A DNA stretch of 64,000 nucleotides from Bombus terrestris (GCF_910591885.1 NW_025963548.1:5323501-5387500); one strand, 5' to 3'. Shown: positions 1 to 15,305, counted from the stretch's first letter. Made by a program: numbers and translations. Notes: a model not told the origin generated them from the sequence alone.

Positions 1-30
1 TATATTGCATCACTATAGGACGTATAACGT
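1..30 (+). repeat. Class A monomer (reference copy)
   Basis: This is the commonest monomer, 30 bp, beginning tatattgcat and ending gtataacgt. Main variable sites are the base after tgca (t, a, c), the catcac/cattac/caccac choice, tagg versus tatg before acg, and the last six bases (taacgt, tagcgt, taccgt, taaagt). The ending predicts the next class: tagcgt precedes class C, taccgt precedes class B. Where two A monomers meet, their junction forms the 12-bp perfect palindrome tataacgttata. Confidence 0.95.
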
Positions 31-120
31 TATATTGCAACACTATATGACGTATAACGTTATATGCTACTACGTTATAACGCATAACGTTATATTGCAT
101 TACTATATGACGTATAACGT

Positions 121-150
121 TATGAACTATTACGTTATAACGCATAACGT
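121..150 (+). repeat. Class B monomer (reference copy)
   Basis: This 30-bp monomer begins tatgaactatt and ends gcataacgt. It shares about two thirds of its positions with class A, mostly at the two ends, so both probably descend from one ancestor. It holds the 10-bp palindrome cgttataacg. Common variants replace acg by aca (ttacattataac) or tat by tgt (cgttgtaacgc). B usually follows A, giving 60-bp A-B dimers. When it ends in cgg it is followed by the 31-bp J31 monomer. Confidence 0.93.
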
Positions 151-329
151 TATATTGCCTCACTATATGACGTATAACGTGTTGTTCTATTACGTAATAA
201 CGTATAACGTTATATTGCATCACTATCGACATATAACGTTATATTGCATCACTATATCAAGTATACCGTTATGAACTACTACATTATAACGTATAACGTT
301 ATATTGCATCAGCATGTGACGTATAACGT

Positions 330-359
330 TTTGTACCATTACGTAATAAGGTATAACGT
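330..359 (+). repeat. Class B' monomer (reference copy)
   Basis: This B subclass begins tttgtac (elsewhere gttgttc) and carries the 12-bp palindrome tattacgtaata instead of the B palindrome. It nearly always follows an A monomer carrying ccatgtgac, ccacgtgac or catttgac-type cores. Endings vary by module: taaggtataacgt, taacgtataacgt, tatcgtataacgt, or tatcctataacgc in the long L module. Confidence 0.88.
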
Positions 360-690
360 TATATTGCATCACTATAGGACGTATAACGTTATATTGCATT
401 ACTATATGACGTATAACGTTATGAACTATTACGTTATAACGCATAACGTTATGTTGCAACACTATAGGACGTATAGCGTCATATTCTATTGCGTTATAAT
501 GTATAACGGGATATTCCATCACTATATGACGCATAACGTTATGAACTATTACGTTATAACGCATAACGGTATATTGCATCACGCATAGGACGTATAACGT
601 TACATTGCATCACTATAGGACGTTTAACGTTATATTGCGTCACTATAGGACGTATAACGTTATATTGCATCACTATAGGACGTATAGCGT

Positions 691-720
691 CATATACTAT
701 TGCGCTATAATGTATAACGG
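691..720 (+). repeat. Class C monomer (reference copy)
   Basis: This 30-bp monomer begins catatactattgcg and ends gtataacgg. Sister forms begin catattctattgcg (for example 480-509) or ctaatactattgcg (841-870). All follow an A monomer ending tagcgt, and nearly all end in g rather than t, so the next A starts after cgg. The fixed neighbours show that C is part of a multi-monomer repeating module and is not inserted at random. Confidence 0.9.
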
Positions 721-961
721 TATATTGCATCACTATATGACGTACAACGTTATGAACTATTACGTTGTAACGCATAACGTTATATCGCATCACTATAGGA
801 CGTATAACGTTATATTGCATCACTATAGGACGTATAGCGTCTAATACTATTGCGTTATAATGTATAACGGTATATTGCATCACCATGTGACGTATAACGT
901 TTTGAACTATTACGTTATAACGCATAACGGCATATTGCATCACGCATAGGACGTATAACGT

Positions 962-991
962 TATGATCTATGACGTTGTAACACCTAACGT
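962..991 (+). repeat. Class D monomer (reference copy)
   Basis: This 30-bp B-related monomer begins tatgatctatgacg and ends cacctaacgt. Recognisable copies occur near 9262, 11143, 15966, 24714, 35367, 37828, 38880, 40802, 42424, 46568, 48890, 50890, 54226, 57050 and 63834. It is scarce (about 16 copies) but spread over the whole window, unlike several other markers. Confidence 0.85.
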
Positions 992-1172
992 TATATTGCA
1001 TCACTATAGATCGTATAACGTCATATTGCATCACTATATGACGTATAACGTTATATATTATTGCGCTATGAAGGAATAACTTTATATTGCACCACTATAT
1101 GATGTATAACGTTATATTGCATTACTATATGACGTATAACGTTATAAACTATTGTGTTATGATGTATAACGG

Positions 1173-1472
1173 TATATTGCACCACTATATGACGTACAAC
1201 GTTATGAACTATTACGCTGTAACGCATAACGTTATATTGCATTACTATATGACGTATAACGTTATGAACTATTACATTGTAACGCATAACGTTATATTGC
1301 ATTACTATATGACGTATAACGTTATGAACTATTACGTTATAACGCATAACGTTATATTGCATTACTATATGACGTATAACGTTATGAACTATTACGTTGT
1401 AACGCATAACGTTATATTGCATTACTATATGACGCATAACGTTATGAACTATTACGTTATAACGCATAACGG
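1173..1472 (+). repeat. Run of five 60-bp A-B dimers
   Basis: Alternating A (cattac or caccac type) and B monomers form five consecutive 60-bp dimers ending with a cgg-type B just before J31 (1,473-1,503). Related runs occur at 9,472-10,011, 16,926-17,225 and 26,721-27,020. B alternates between cgttgtaacgc and cgttataacgc. Confidence 0.88.
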
Positions 1473-3553
1473 TATATTGCATTACGCATAGGACGTATAA
1501 CGTTACATTGCATCATTATAGGACGTTTAAAGTTATATTGCATCACTAAAGGACTTATAACGTTATATTGCATCACTATAGGACGTATAGCGTCATATAC
1601 TATTGCGCTATAATGTATAACGGTATATTGCATCACTATATGACGTACAACGTTATGAACTATTACGTTGTAACGCGTGACGTTATATTGCATCACTATA
1701 TCAAGTATAGCGTTATGAACTACTACATTATAACGTATAAAGTTATATTGCATCACCATGTGACGTATAACGTTTTCTACCATTACGTAATAAGGTATAA
1801 CGTTATATTGCATCACTATAGGACGTATAACGTTATCTTGCATTACTATATGACGTATAACGTTATGAACTATTACGTTATAACGCATAACGTTATGTTG
1901 CAACACTATAGGACGTATAGCGTCATATTCTATTGCGTTATAACGTATAACGGAATATTCCATCACCATATGACGCATAACGTTATGAACTATTACGTTA
2001 TAACGCATAACGGTATATTGCATCACGCATAGGACGTATAACGTTATATTGCATCACTATAGGACGTATAGCGTCATATACTATTGCGCTATAATGTATA
2101 ACGGTATATTGCATCACTATATGACGTACAACGTTATGAAATATTACGTTGTAACGCATAACGTTATACTGCATCACTATAGGACGTATAACGTTATATT
2201 GCATCACTATAGGACGTATAGCGTCTAATACTATTGCGTTATAATGTATAACGGTATATTGCATCACTATATGACGCATAACGTTATGAACTATTACGTT
2301 ATAACGCATAACGGTATATTGCATCACGCATAGGACGTATAACGTTACATTGCATCATTATAGGACGTTTAACGTTATATTGCATCACTATAGGACGTAT
2401 AAAGTTATATTGCATCACTATAGGACGTATAACGTCATATTGCATCACTATATGACGTATAACGTTATATATTATTGCGCTATGAAGGAATAACTTTATA
2501 TTGCATCACTATATGATGCATAACGTTATATTACATTACTATAGGACGTAAACGTTATAAACTATTGTGTTATAATGTATAACGGTATATTGCACCACTA
2601 TATGATGTATAACGGTATATTGCGTCACTATATGACGTATAACGTTTTGTACTATTACGTAATAACGAATAACGTTATATTGCTTCACTATATGATGTTT
2701 AGCGTTTTGAACTTTAATTGCATCAGTATATGACGTATAACGTTATGAACTATTACATTATAACCTATAACGTTATATTGCATGACTATAGGACGTATAA
2801 CATTATATTGCATCACTATATGACGTATAACGTTATGAACTATTACGTTATAACGCATAACGTTATGTTGCAACACTATAGGACGTATAGCGTCATATTC
2901 TATTGCGTTATAATGTATAACGGTATATTCCGTCACTATATGACGCATAACGTTATGAACCATTACGTTATAACGCATAACGTTATATTGCATCACTATT
3001 GGACGTATAACGTTATATTGCATTACTATATGACGTATAACGTTATGAACTATTACGTTATAACGCATAACGTTATATTGCATCACTATAGTACGTATAA
3101 CGTCATATTGCATTACTATATGACGTATAACGTTATGAACTATTACGTTATAACGCATAACGTTATATTGCATCACCATGTGACATATAACGTTTTGTAC
3201 CATTACGTAATAGGGTATAACGTTATATTGCATCACTATAGGACGTATAACGTTTTATTGCATTACTATATGACGTATAACGTTATGAACTATTACGTTA
3301 TAACGCATAACGTTATGTTGCGACACTATAGGACGTATAGCCTCATATTCTATTGCGTTATAACGTATAACGGTATATTGCATCACTATATGACGTACAA
3401 CGTTATGAAATATTACGTTGTAACGCATAACGTTATACTCCATCACTATAGGACGTATAACGTTATATTGCATCACTATAGGACGTATAGAGTCTAATAC
3501 TATTGCGTTATAATGTATAATGGTATATTGCATCACTATAGGACGTATAATGT

Positions 3554-4033
3554 TATATTGCATCACTATTTGACGTATAACGTTTTGTACTATTACGTAA
3601 TAACGTATAGCGTTACATTGCATCACTATAGGACGTATAACGTTATATTGCATCACTATATGAAGTATACCGTTATGAACTATTACATTATAACGTATAA
3701 CGTTATATTGCATCACCATGTGACGTATAAAGTTTTGTACTATTACGTAATATCGTATAACGTTATATTGCATCACTACATGAAGTATACCGTTATGAAC
3801 TATTACATTATACCGTATAACGTTATATTGCATCACCATGTGACGTATAAAGTTTTGTACTATTACGTGATATCCTATAACGCTATATGGCATCACTATA
3901 GGACGTATAACGTTATATTGCATCACTTCATGAACTATACCGTTACGAACTATTACAGTATACCGTATAACGTTATATTGCACCACCATGTGACGTATAA
4001 CGTTTTGTACTATTACGTAGTAACGTATAACGT
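3554..4033 (+). repeat. L module 1 (16 monomers)
   Basis: The L module begins with an A monomer carrying ctatttgacg and ends with a B' carrying acgtagtaacg. Its signature is an A monomer with cacttcatgaac (3,924), preceded by atatggcatc and a B' with gatatcctataacgc. Ten copies exist in the window, of 12 to 17 monomers. Confidence 0.9.
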
Positions 4034-4723
4034 TATATTGCATCACTATAGGACGTATAACGTTATATTGCAACACTATATGACGTATAACGTTATATGC
4101 TACTACGTTATAACGCATAACGTTATATTGCATTACTATATGACGTATAACGTTATGAACTATTACGTTATAACGCATAACGTTATATTGCCTCACTATA
4201 TGACGTATAACGTGTTGTTCTATTACGTAATAACGTATAACGTTATATTGCATCACTATCGACATATAACGTTATATTGCATCACTATATCAAGTATACC
4301 GTTATGAACTACTACATTATAACGTATAACGTTATATTGCATCACCATGTGACGTATAAGGTTTTGTACCATTACGTAATAAGGTATAACGTTATATTGC
4401 ATCACTATAGGACGTATAACGTTATATTGCATTACTATATGACGTATAACGTTATGAACTATTACGTTATAACGCATAACGTTATGTTGCAACACTATAG
4501 GACGTATAGCGTCATATTCTATTGCGTTATAATGTATAACGGGATATTCCATCACTATATGACGCATAACGTTATGAACTATTACGTTATAACGCATAAC
4601 GGTATATTGCATCACGCATAGGACGTATAACGTTACATTGCATCACTATAGGACGTTTAACGTTATATTGCATCACTATAGGAAGTATAACGTTATATTG
4701 CATCACTATAGGACGTATAGCGT
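4034..4723 (+). repeat. Second copy of the block at 1-690
   Basis: This copy follows directly after an L module ending at 4,033. It lies inside the large 461-6,994 block, so the arrangement is nested: a ~4-kb spaced duplication inside an ~8.8-kb spaced one. Confidence 0.88.
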
Positions 4724-5685
4724 CTAATACTATTGCGTTATAATGTATAACGGTATATTGCATCACCATGTGACGTATAACGTTTTGAACTATTACGTTA
4801 TAACGCATAACGGTATATTGCATCACGCATAGGACGTATAACGTTACATTGCATCACTATAGGACGTATAACGTTATATTGCATCACTATAGGACGTATA
4901 ACGTTATATTGCATCACTATATCAAGTATACCGTTATGAACTACTACATTATAACGTATAACGTTATATTGCATCACCATGTGACATATAACGTTTTGTA
5001 CCATTACGTAATAGGGTATAACGTTATATTGCATCACTATAGGACGTATAACGTTATATTGCATTACTATATGACGTATAACGTTATGAAATATTACGTT
5101 ATAACGCATAACGTTATGTTGCGACACTATAGGACGTATAGCGTCATATTCTATTGCGTTATAACGTATAACGGTATATTGCATCACTATATGACGTACA
5201 ACGTTATGAAATATTATGTTGTAACGCATAACGTTATACTGCATCACTATAGGACGTATAACGTTATATTGCATCACTATAGGACGTATAGAGTCTAATA
5301 CTATTGCGTTATAATGTATAATGGTATATTGCATCACTATAGGACGTATAACGTTTTGTACTATTACGTAATAACGTATAGCGTTACATTGCATCACTAT
5401 AGGACGTATAACGTTATATTGCATCACTATATCAAGTATACCGTTATGAACTACTACATTATAACGTATAACGTTATATTGCATCACCATGTGACATATA
5501 ACGTTTTGTACCATTACGTAATAGGGTATAACGTTATATTGCATCACTATAGGACGTATAACGTTATATTGCATTACTATATGACGTATAACGTTATGAA
5601 CTATTACGTTATAACGCATAACGGTATATTGCATCACGCATAGGACGTATAACGTTACATTGCATCACTATAGGACGTATAATGT

Positions 5686-6195
5686 TATATTGCATCACTA
5701 TTTGACGTATAACGTTTTGTACTATTACGTAATAACGTATAGCGTTACATTGCATCACTATAGGACGTATAACGTTATATTGAATCACTATATGAAGTAT
5801 ACCGTTATGAACTATTACATTATAACGTATAACGTTATATTGCATCACCATGTGACGTATAAAGTTTTGTACTATTACGTAATATCGTATAACGTTATAT
5901 TGCATCACTATAGGACGTATAACGTTATATTGCATCACTACATGAAGTATACCGTTATGAACTATTACATTATACCGTATAACGTTATATTGCATCACCA
6001 TGTGACGTATAAAGTTTTGTACTATTACGTGATATCCTATAACGCTATATGGCATCACTATAGGACGTATAACGTTATATTGCATCACTTCATGAACTAT
6101 ACCGTTACGAACTATTACAGTATACCGTATAACGTTATATTGCACCACCATGTGTCGTATAACGTTTTGTACTATTACGTAGTAACGTATAACGT
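5686..6195 (+). repeat. L module 2 (17 monomers)
   Basis: It has the L layout with the cacttcatgaac signature at 6,086 and one more A monomer than L1 before the actacatgaag unit. It starts about 2.1 kb after L1, so L1, L2 and L3 form an irregular ~2.1-kb periodicity. Confidence 0.9.
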
Positions 6196-6980
6196 TATAT
6201 TGCATCACTATAGGACGTATAACGTTATATTGCAACACTATATGACGTATAACGTTATATTGCATCACTATATCAAGTATACCGTTATGAACTACTACAT
6301 TATAACGTATAACGTTATATTGCATCACCATGTGACGTATAACGTTTTGTACCATTACGTAATAAGGTATAACGTTATATTGCATCACTATAGGACGTAT
6401 AACGTTATATTGCATTACTATATGACGTATAACGTTATGAACTATTACGTTATAACGCATAACGTTATGTTGCAACACTATAGGACGTATAGCGTCATAT
6501 TCTATTGCGTTTTAATGTATAACGGGATATTCCATCACTATATGACGCATAACGTTATGAACTATTACGTTATAACGCATAACGGTATATTGCATCACGC
6601 ATAGGACGTATAACGTTACATTGCATCACTATAGGATGTTTAACGTTATATTGCATCACTATAGGACGTATAACGTTATATTGCATCACTATAGGACGTA
6701 TAGCGTCTAATACTATTGCGTTATAATGTATAACGGTATATTGCATCACCATGTGACGTATAACGTTTTGAACTATTACGTTATAACGCATAACGGTATA
6801 TTGCATCACGCATAGGACGTATAACGTTACATTGCATCACTATAGGACGTATAACGTTATATTGCATCACTATAGGACGTATAACGCTATATTGCATCAC
6901 TATAGGACGTGTAATGTTATATTGCATTACTATTTGACGTATAACGTTTTGTACTATTACGTAATAACGTATAACGTTAT

Positions 6981-7285
6981 ATTGCATCACTATAGGACGT
7001 ATAACGTTATATTGCAAAACTATATGACGTATAGCGTCTAATACTATTGCGTTATAATGTATAACGTTATATTGCATCACTATATGACGTATAACGTTAT
7101 ATGGTACTACGTTATAACGCATAACGTTATATTGCATCACCATGTGACGTATAACGTTTTGTACTATTACGTAGTAACGTAAAACGTTATATTGCATCAC
7201 TATAGGACGTATAACATTATATTGCCATACTATATGACGTATAACGTTATATGCTACTACGTTATAACGCATAACGTTATATTGC
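6981..7285 (+). repeat. K module 1 (copies at 19,521 and 21,593)
   Basis: The signature is an A with gcaaaactatatg followed by a ctaatac C, then atatggtactacg, gtaaaacg and gccatactatatg units. The same order returns at 19,521-19,825 and 21,593-21,897. Here it is followed by a ccatgtg A monomer, unlike the later two. Confidence 0.85.
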
Positions 7286-7909
7286 ATCACCATGTGACGT
7301 ATAACGTTTTGTACCATTACGTAATAGGGTATAACGTTATATTGCATCACTATAGGACTTATAACGTTATATTGCATTACTATATGACGTATAACGTTAT
7401 GAACTATTACGTTATAACGCATAACGTTATGTTGCGACACTATAGGACGTATAGCGTCATATTCTATTGCGTTATAACGTATAACGGTATATTGCATTAC
7501 CATATGACGCATAACGTTATGAAATATTACGTTATAACGCATAACGGTATATTGCATCACGCATAGGACATATAACGTCATATTGCGTCACTATAGGACG
7601 TATAGCGTCATATACTATTGCGCTATAATGTATAACGGTATATTGCATCACTATATGACGTACAACGTTATGAAATATTACGTTGTAACGCATAACGTTA
7701 TACTGCATCACTATAGGACGTATAACGTTATATTGCATCACTATAGGACGTATAGAGTCTAATACTATTGCGTTATAATGTATAACGGTATATTGCATCA
7801 CTATATGACGTATAACGTTATGAACTATTACGTTATAACGCATAACGGTATATTGCATCACGCATAGGACGTATAACGTTACATTGCATCACTATAGGAC
7901 GTATAATGT

Positions 7910-8269
7910 TATATTGCATCACTATTTGACGTATAACGTTTTGTACTATTACGTAATAACGTATAGCGTTACATTGCATCACTATAGGACGTATAACGTT
8001 ATATTGCATCACTATATGAAGTATACCGTTATGAACTATTACATTATAACGTATAACGTTATATTGCATCACCATGTGACGTATAAAGTTTTGTACTATT
8101 ACGTGATATCCTATGACGCTATATGGCATCACTATAGGACGTATAACGTTATATTGCATCACTTCATGAACTATACCGTTATGAACTATTACAGTATACC
8201 GTATAACGTTATATTGCTCCACCATGTGACGTATAACGTTTTGTACTATTACGTAGTAACGTATAACGT
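7910..8269 (+). repeat. L module 3 (12 monomers)
   Basis: This is a shortened L module with signature at 8,160. It lacks the internal actacatgaag section of L1/L2. It is followed by the S29 at 8,490, whose next A reads ataacaag rather than atatcaag. Confidence 0.88.
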
Positions 8270-9471
8270 TATATTGCATCACTATAGGACGTATAACGTT
8301 ATATTGCAACACTATATGACGTATAACGTTATATGCTACTACGTTATAACGCATAACGTTATATTGCATTACTATATGACGTATAACGTTATGAACTATT
8401 ACGTTATAACGCATAACGTTATATTGCATCACTATTTGACGTATAACGTTTTGTACTATTACGTAATAACGTATAACGTTATATTGCATCACTATCGACA
8501 TATAACGTTATATTGCATCACTATAACAAGTATACCGTTATGAAATATTACGTTATAACGCATAACGGTATATTGCATCACGCATAGGACGTATAACGTC
8601 ATATTGCGTCACTATAGGACGTATAGCGTCATATACTATTGCGCTATAATGTATAACGGTATATTGCATCACTATATGACGTACAACGTTATGAAATATT
8701 ACGTTGTAACGCATAACGTTATACTGCATCACTATAGGACGTATAACGTTATATTGCATCACTATAGGACGTATAGCGTCATATTCTATTGCGTTATAAT
8801 GTATAACGGGATATTCCATCACTATATGACGCATAACGTTATGAACTATTACGTTATAACGCATAACGGTATATTGCATCACGCATAGGACGTATAACGT
8901 TACATTGCATCACTATAGGACGTTTAACGTTATATTGCGTCACTATAGGACGTATAACGTTATATTGCATCACTATAGGACGTATAGCGTCATATACTAT
9001 TGCGCTATAATGTATAACGGTATATTGCATCACTATATGACGTACAACGTTATGAACTATTACGTTGTAACGCATAACGTTATATCGCATCACTATAGGA
9101 CGTATAACGTTATATTGCATCACTATAGGACGTATAGCGTCTAATACTATTGCGTTATAATGTATAACGGTATATTGCATCACCATGTGACGTATAACGT
9201 TTTGAACTATTACGTTATAACGCATAACGGCATATTGCATCACGCATAGGACGTATAACGTTATGATCTATGACGTTGTAACACCTAACGTTATATTGCA
9301 TCACTATAGATCGTATAACGTCATATTGCATCACTATATGACGTATAACGTTATATATTATTGCGCTATGAAGGAATAACTTTATATTGCACCACTATAT
9401 GATGTATAACGGTATATTACATTACTATAGGACGTAAACGTTATAAACTATTGTGTTATGATGTATAACGG

Positions 9472-10011
9472 TATATTGCACCACTATATGACGTACAACG
9501 TTATGAACTATTACGCTGTAACGCATAACGTTATATTGCATTACTATATGACGTATAACGTTATGAACTATTACGTTGTAACGCATAACGTTATATTGCA
9601 TTACTATATGACGTATAACGTTATGAACTATTACGTTATAACGCATAACGTTATATTGCATTACTATATGACGTATAACGTTATAAACTATTGTGTTATG
9701 ATGTATAACGGTATATTGCACCACTATATGACGTACAACGTTATGAACTATTACGCTGTAACGCATAACGTTATATTGCATTACTATATGACGTATAACG
9801 TTATGAACTATTACATTGTAACGCATAACGTTATATTGCATTACTATATGACGTATAACGTTATGAACTATTACGTTATAACGCATAACGTTATATTGCA
9901 TTACTATATGACGTATAACGTTATGAACTATTACGTTGTAACGCATAACGTTATATTGCATTACTATATGACGCATAACGTTATGAACTATTACGTTATA
10001 ACGCATAACGG
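9472..10011 (+). repeat. Expanded run of nine 60-bp dimers
   Basis: This run corresponds to 1,173-1,472 in copy 1 but has nine dimers instead of five. An internal pair with tataaactattgtg recurs, so the gain looks like duplication of a ~240-bp segment of the dimer run. It shows expansion by whole dimers. Confidence 0.87.
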
Positions 10012-12330
10012 TATATTGCATTACGCATAGGACGTATAACGTTACATTGCATCATTATAGGACGTTTAAAGTTATATTGCATCACTAAAGGACTTATAAC
10101 GTTATATTGCATCACTATAGGACGTATAGCGTCATATACTATTGCGCTATAATGTATAACGGTATATTGCATCACTATATGACGTACAACGTTATGAACT
10201 ATTACGTTGTAACGCGTGACGTTATATTGCATCACTATATCAAGTATAGCGTTATGAACTACTACATTATAACGTATAAAGTTATATTGCATCACCATGT
10301 GACGTATAACGTTTTCTACCATTACGTAATAAGGTATAACGTTATATTGCATCACTATAGGACGTATAACGTTATCTTGCATTACTATATGACGTATAAC
10401 GTTATGAACTATTACGTTATAACGCATAACGTTATGTTGCAACACTATAGGACGTATAGCGTCATATTCTATTGCGTTATAACGTATAACGGAATATTCC
10501 ATCACCATATGACGCATAACGTTATGAACTATTACGTTATAACGCATAACGGTATATTGCATCACGCATAGGACGTATAACGTTATATTGCATCATTATA
10601 GGACGTTTAACGTTATATTGCATCACTATAGGACGTATAAAGTTATATTGCATCACTATAGGACGTATAACGTCATATTGCATCACTATATGACGTATAA
10701 CGTTATATGCTATACGTTATAACGTATAACGTTATATTGCATTACTATATGACGTATAACGTTATATTGCATCACTATAGGACGTATAGCGTCTAATACT
10801 ATTGCGTTATAATGTATAACGGTATATTGCATCACTATATGACGCATAACGTTATGAACTATTACGTTATAACGCATAACGGTATATTGCATCACGCATA
10901 GGACGTATAACGTTACATTGCATCATTATAGGACGTTTAACGTTATATTGCATCACTATAGGACGTATAAAGTTATATTGCATCACTATAGGACGTATAA
11001 CGTCATATTGCATCACTATATGACGTATAACGTTATATGCTATACGTTATAACGTATAACGTTATATTGCATTACTATATGACGTATAACGTTATGAACT
11101 ATTACGTTATAACGCATAACGTTATATTGCCTCACCATATGACGTATAACGTTATGACCTATGACGTTATAACACCTAACGTTATATTGCATCACTATAG
11201 GACGTTTAACGTCATATTGCATCACTTTATGACGTATAACGTTATATATTATTGCGCTATGAAGGAATAACTTTATATTGCATCACTATATGATGCATAA
11301 CGTTATATTACATTACTATAGGACGTAAACGTTATAAACTATTGTGTTATAATGTATAACGGTATATTGCACCACTATATGATGTATAACGGTATATTGC
11401 GTCACTATATGACGTATAACGTTTTGTACTATTACGTAATAACGAATAACGTTATATTGCTTCACTATATGATGTTTAGCGTTTTGAACTTTAATTGCAT
11501 CAGTATATGACGTATAACGTTATGAACTATTACATTATAACCTATAACGTTAAATTGCATCACTATAGGACGTATAACATTATATTGCATCACTATATGA
11601 CGTATAACGTTATGAACTATTACGTTATAACGCATAACGTTATGTTGCAACACTATAGGACGTATAGCGTCATATTCTATTGCGTTATAATGTATAACGG
11701 TATATTCCGTCACTATATGACGCATAACGTTATGAACCATTACGTTATAACGCATAACGTTATATTGCATCACTATTGGACGTATAACGTTATATTGCAT
11801 TACTATATGACGTATAACGTTATGAACTATTACGTTATAACGCATAACGTTATATTGCATCACTATAGTACGTATAACGTCATATTGCATTACTATATGA
11901 CGTATAACGTTATGAACTATTACGTTATAACGCATAACGTTATATTGCATCACCATGTGACATATAACGTTTTGTACCATTACGTAATAGGGTATAACGT
12001 TATATTGCATCACTATAGGACGTATAACGTTTTATTGCATTACTATATGACGTATAACGTTATGAACTATTACGTTATAACGCATAACGTTATGTTGCGA
12101 CACTATAGGACGTATAGCGTCATATTCTATTGCGTTATAACGTATAACGGTATATTGCATCACTATATGACGTACAACGTTATGAAATATTACGTTGTAA
12201 CGCATAACGTTATACTCCATCACTATAGGACGTATAACGTTATATTGCATCACTATAGGACGTATAGAGTCTAATACTATTGCGTTATAATGTATAATGG
12301 TATATTGCATCACTATAGGACGTATAATGT

Positions 12331-12810
12331 TATATTGCATCACTATTTGACGTATAACGTTTTGTACTATTACGTAATAACGTATAGCGTTACATTGCAT
12401 CACTATAGGACGTATAACGTTATATTGCATCACTATATGAAGTATACCGTTATGAACTATTACATTATAACGTATAACGTTATATTGCATCACCATGTGA
12501 CGTATAAAGTTTTGTACTATTACGTAATATCGTATAACGTTATATTGCATCACTACATGAAGTATACCGTTATGAACTATTACATTATACCGTATAACGT
12601 TATATTGCATCACCATGTGACGTATAAAGTTTTGTACTATTACGTGATATCCTATAACGCTATATGGCATCACTATAGGACGTATAACGTTATATTGCAT
12701 CACTTCATGAACTATACCGTTACGAACTATTACAGTATACCGTATAACGTTATATTGCACCACCATGTGACGTATAACGTTTTGTACTATTACGTAGTAA
12801 CGTATAACGT
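12331..12810 (+). repeat. L module 4 (copy of L1)
   Basis: This is the L1 counterpart in the downstream large block (offset 8,777), 16 monomers, with the signature at 12,701. Confidence 0.9.
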
Positions 12811-14313
12811 TATATTGCATCACTATAGGACGTATAACGTTATATTGCAACACTATATGACGTATAACGTTATATGCTACTACGTTATAACGCATAACGT
12901 TATATTGCATTACTATATGACGTATAACGTTATGAACTATTACGTTATAACGCATAACGTTATATTGCCTCACTATATGACGTATAACGTGTTGTTCTAT
13001 TACGTAATAACGTATAACGTTATATTGCATCACTATAGGACGTATAACGTTATATTGCACTACTATATGACGTATAACGTTATGAACTATTACGTTATAA
13101 CGCATAACGTTATGTTGCAACACTATAGGACGTATAGCGTCATATTCTATTGCGTTATAATGTATAACGGGATATTCCATCACTATATGACGCATAACGT
13201 TATGAACTATTACGTTATAACGCATAACGGTATATTGCATCACGCATAGGACGTATAACGTTACATTGCATCACTATAGGACGTTTAACGTTATATTGCA
13301 TCACTATAGGACGTATAACGTTATATTGCATCACTATAGGACGTATAGCGTCTAATACTATTGCGTTATAATGTATAACGGTATATTGCATCACCATGTG
13401 ACGTATAACGTTTTGAACTATTACGTTATAACGCATAACGGTATATTGCATCACGCATAGGACGTATAACGTTACATTGCATCACTATAGGACGTATAAC
13501 GTTATATTGCATCACTATAGGACGTATAACGTTATATTGCATCACTATATCAAGTATACCGTTATGAACTACTACATTATAACGTATAACGTTATATTGC
13601 ATCACCATGTGACATATAACGTTTTGTACCATTACGTAATAGGGTATAACGTTATATTGCATCACTATAGGACGTATAACGTTATATTGCATTACTATAT
13701 GACGTATAACGTTATGAAATATTACGTTATAACGCATAACGTTATGTTGCGACACTATAGGACGTATAGCGTCATATTCTATTGCGTTATAACGTATAAC
13801 GGTATATTGCATCACTATATGACGTACAACGTTATGAAATATTATGTTGTAACGCATAACGTTATACTGCATCACTATAGGACGTATAACGTTATATTGC
13901 ATCACTATAGGACGTATAGAGTCTAATACTATTGCGTTATAATGTATAATGGTATATTGCATCACTATAGGACGTATAACGTTTTGTACTATTACGTAAT
14001 AACGTATAGCGTTACATTGCATCACTATAGGACGTATAACGTTATATTGCATCACTATATCAAGTATACCGTTATGAACTACTACATTATAACGTATAAC
14101 GTTATATTGCATCACCATGTGACATATAACGTTTTGTACCATTACGTAATAGGGTATAACGTTATATTGCATCACTATAGGACGTATAACGTTATATTGC
14201 ATTACTATATGACGTATAACGTTATGAACTATTACGTTATAACGCATAACGGTATATTGCATCACGCATAGGACGTATAACGTTACATTGCATCACTATA
14301 GGACGTATAATGT

Positions 14314-14823
14314 TATATTGCATCACTATTTGACGTATAACGTTTTGTACTATTACGTAATAACGTATAGCGTTACATTGCATCACTATAGGACGTATAA
14401 CGTTATATTGAATCACTATATGAAGTATACCGTTATGAACTATTACATTATAACGTATAACGTTATATTGCATCACCATGTGACGTATAAAGTTTTGTAC
14501 TATTACGTAATATCGTATAACGTTATATTGCATCACTATAGGACGTATAACGTTATATTGCATCACTACATGAAGTATACCGTTATGAACTATTACATTA
14601 TACCGTATAACGTTATATTGCATCACCATGTGACGTATAAAGTTTTGTACTATTACGTGATATCCTATAACGCTATATGGCATCACTATAGGACGTATAA
14701 CGTTATATTGCATCACTTCATGAACTATACCGTTACGAACTATTACAGTATACCGTATAACGTTATATTGCACCACCATGTGTCGTATAACGTTTTGTAC
14801 TATTACGTAGTAACGTATAACGT
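14314..14823 (+). repeat. L module 5 (copy of L2)
   Basis: This is the L2 counterpart (offset 8,628), 17 monomers, with the signature at 14,714. It shares the private change ccatgtgtcg with L2 near 6,150, which confirms direct descent. Confidence 0.9.
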
Positions 14824-15305
14824 TATATTGCATCACTATAGGACGTATAACGTTATATTGCAACACTATATGACGTATAACGTTATATGCTACTACGTTA
14901 TAACGCATAACGTTATATTGCATCACTATATCAAGTATACCGTTATGAACTACTACATTATAACGTATAACGTTATATTGCATCACCATGTGACGTATAA
15001 CGTTTTGTACCATTACGTAATAAGGTATAACGTTATATTGCATCACTATAGGACGTATAACGTTATATTGCATTACTATATGACGTATAACGTTATGAAC
15101 TATTACGTTATAACGCATAACGTTATGTTGCAACACTATAGGACGTATAGCGTCATATTCTATTGCGTTTTAATGTATAACGGGATATTCCATCACTATA
15201 TGACGCATAACGTTATGAACTATTACGTTATAACGCATAACGGTATATTGCATCACGCATAGGACGTATAACGTTACATTGCATCACTATAGGACGTTTA
15301 ACGTT

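Larger units (their letters stand above)
1..690 (+). repeat. Duplicated block (copy at 4,034-4,723)
   Basis: Bases 1-690 match 4,034-4,723 at a constant offset of 4,033 bp, including S29 and J31, with a few substitutions (for example cagcatgtg against ccatgtg). The match stops where this copy has a catatac-type C monomer and the other a ctaatac-type. The left end is cut by the window edge. Confidence 0.88.
461..6994 (+). repeat. Large HOR block, copy 1 (copy 2 at 8,761-15,652)
   Basis: About 6.5 kb here is repeated downstream with the same order of J31, E31 and S29 markers. The offset steps from 8,300 (to ~1 kb) to 8,539, 8,777, 8,628 and 8,658, each step close to a whole number of monomers. 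Substitutions are few by eye; an example is tagcctcat near 3,340 here against tagcgtcat in the copy. The left match starts inside an A monomer that reads gttgcaac here and attgcatc in the copy. Confidence 0.9.

Noticed and set aside
1068..1083. E31 (atgaaggaataa) as a short gene start with an agga ribosome-binding site
   Set aside because: It reads M-K-E-stop, lies inside a repeated monomer present seven times, and has no following frame of its own.
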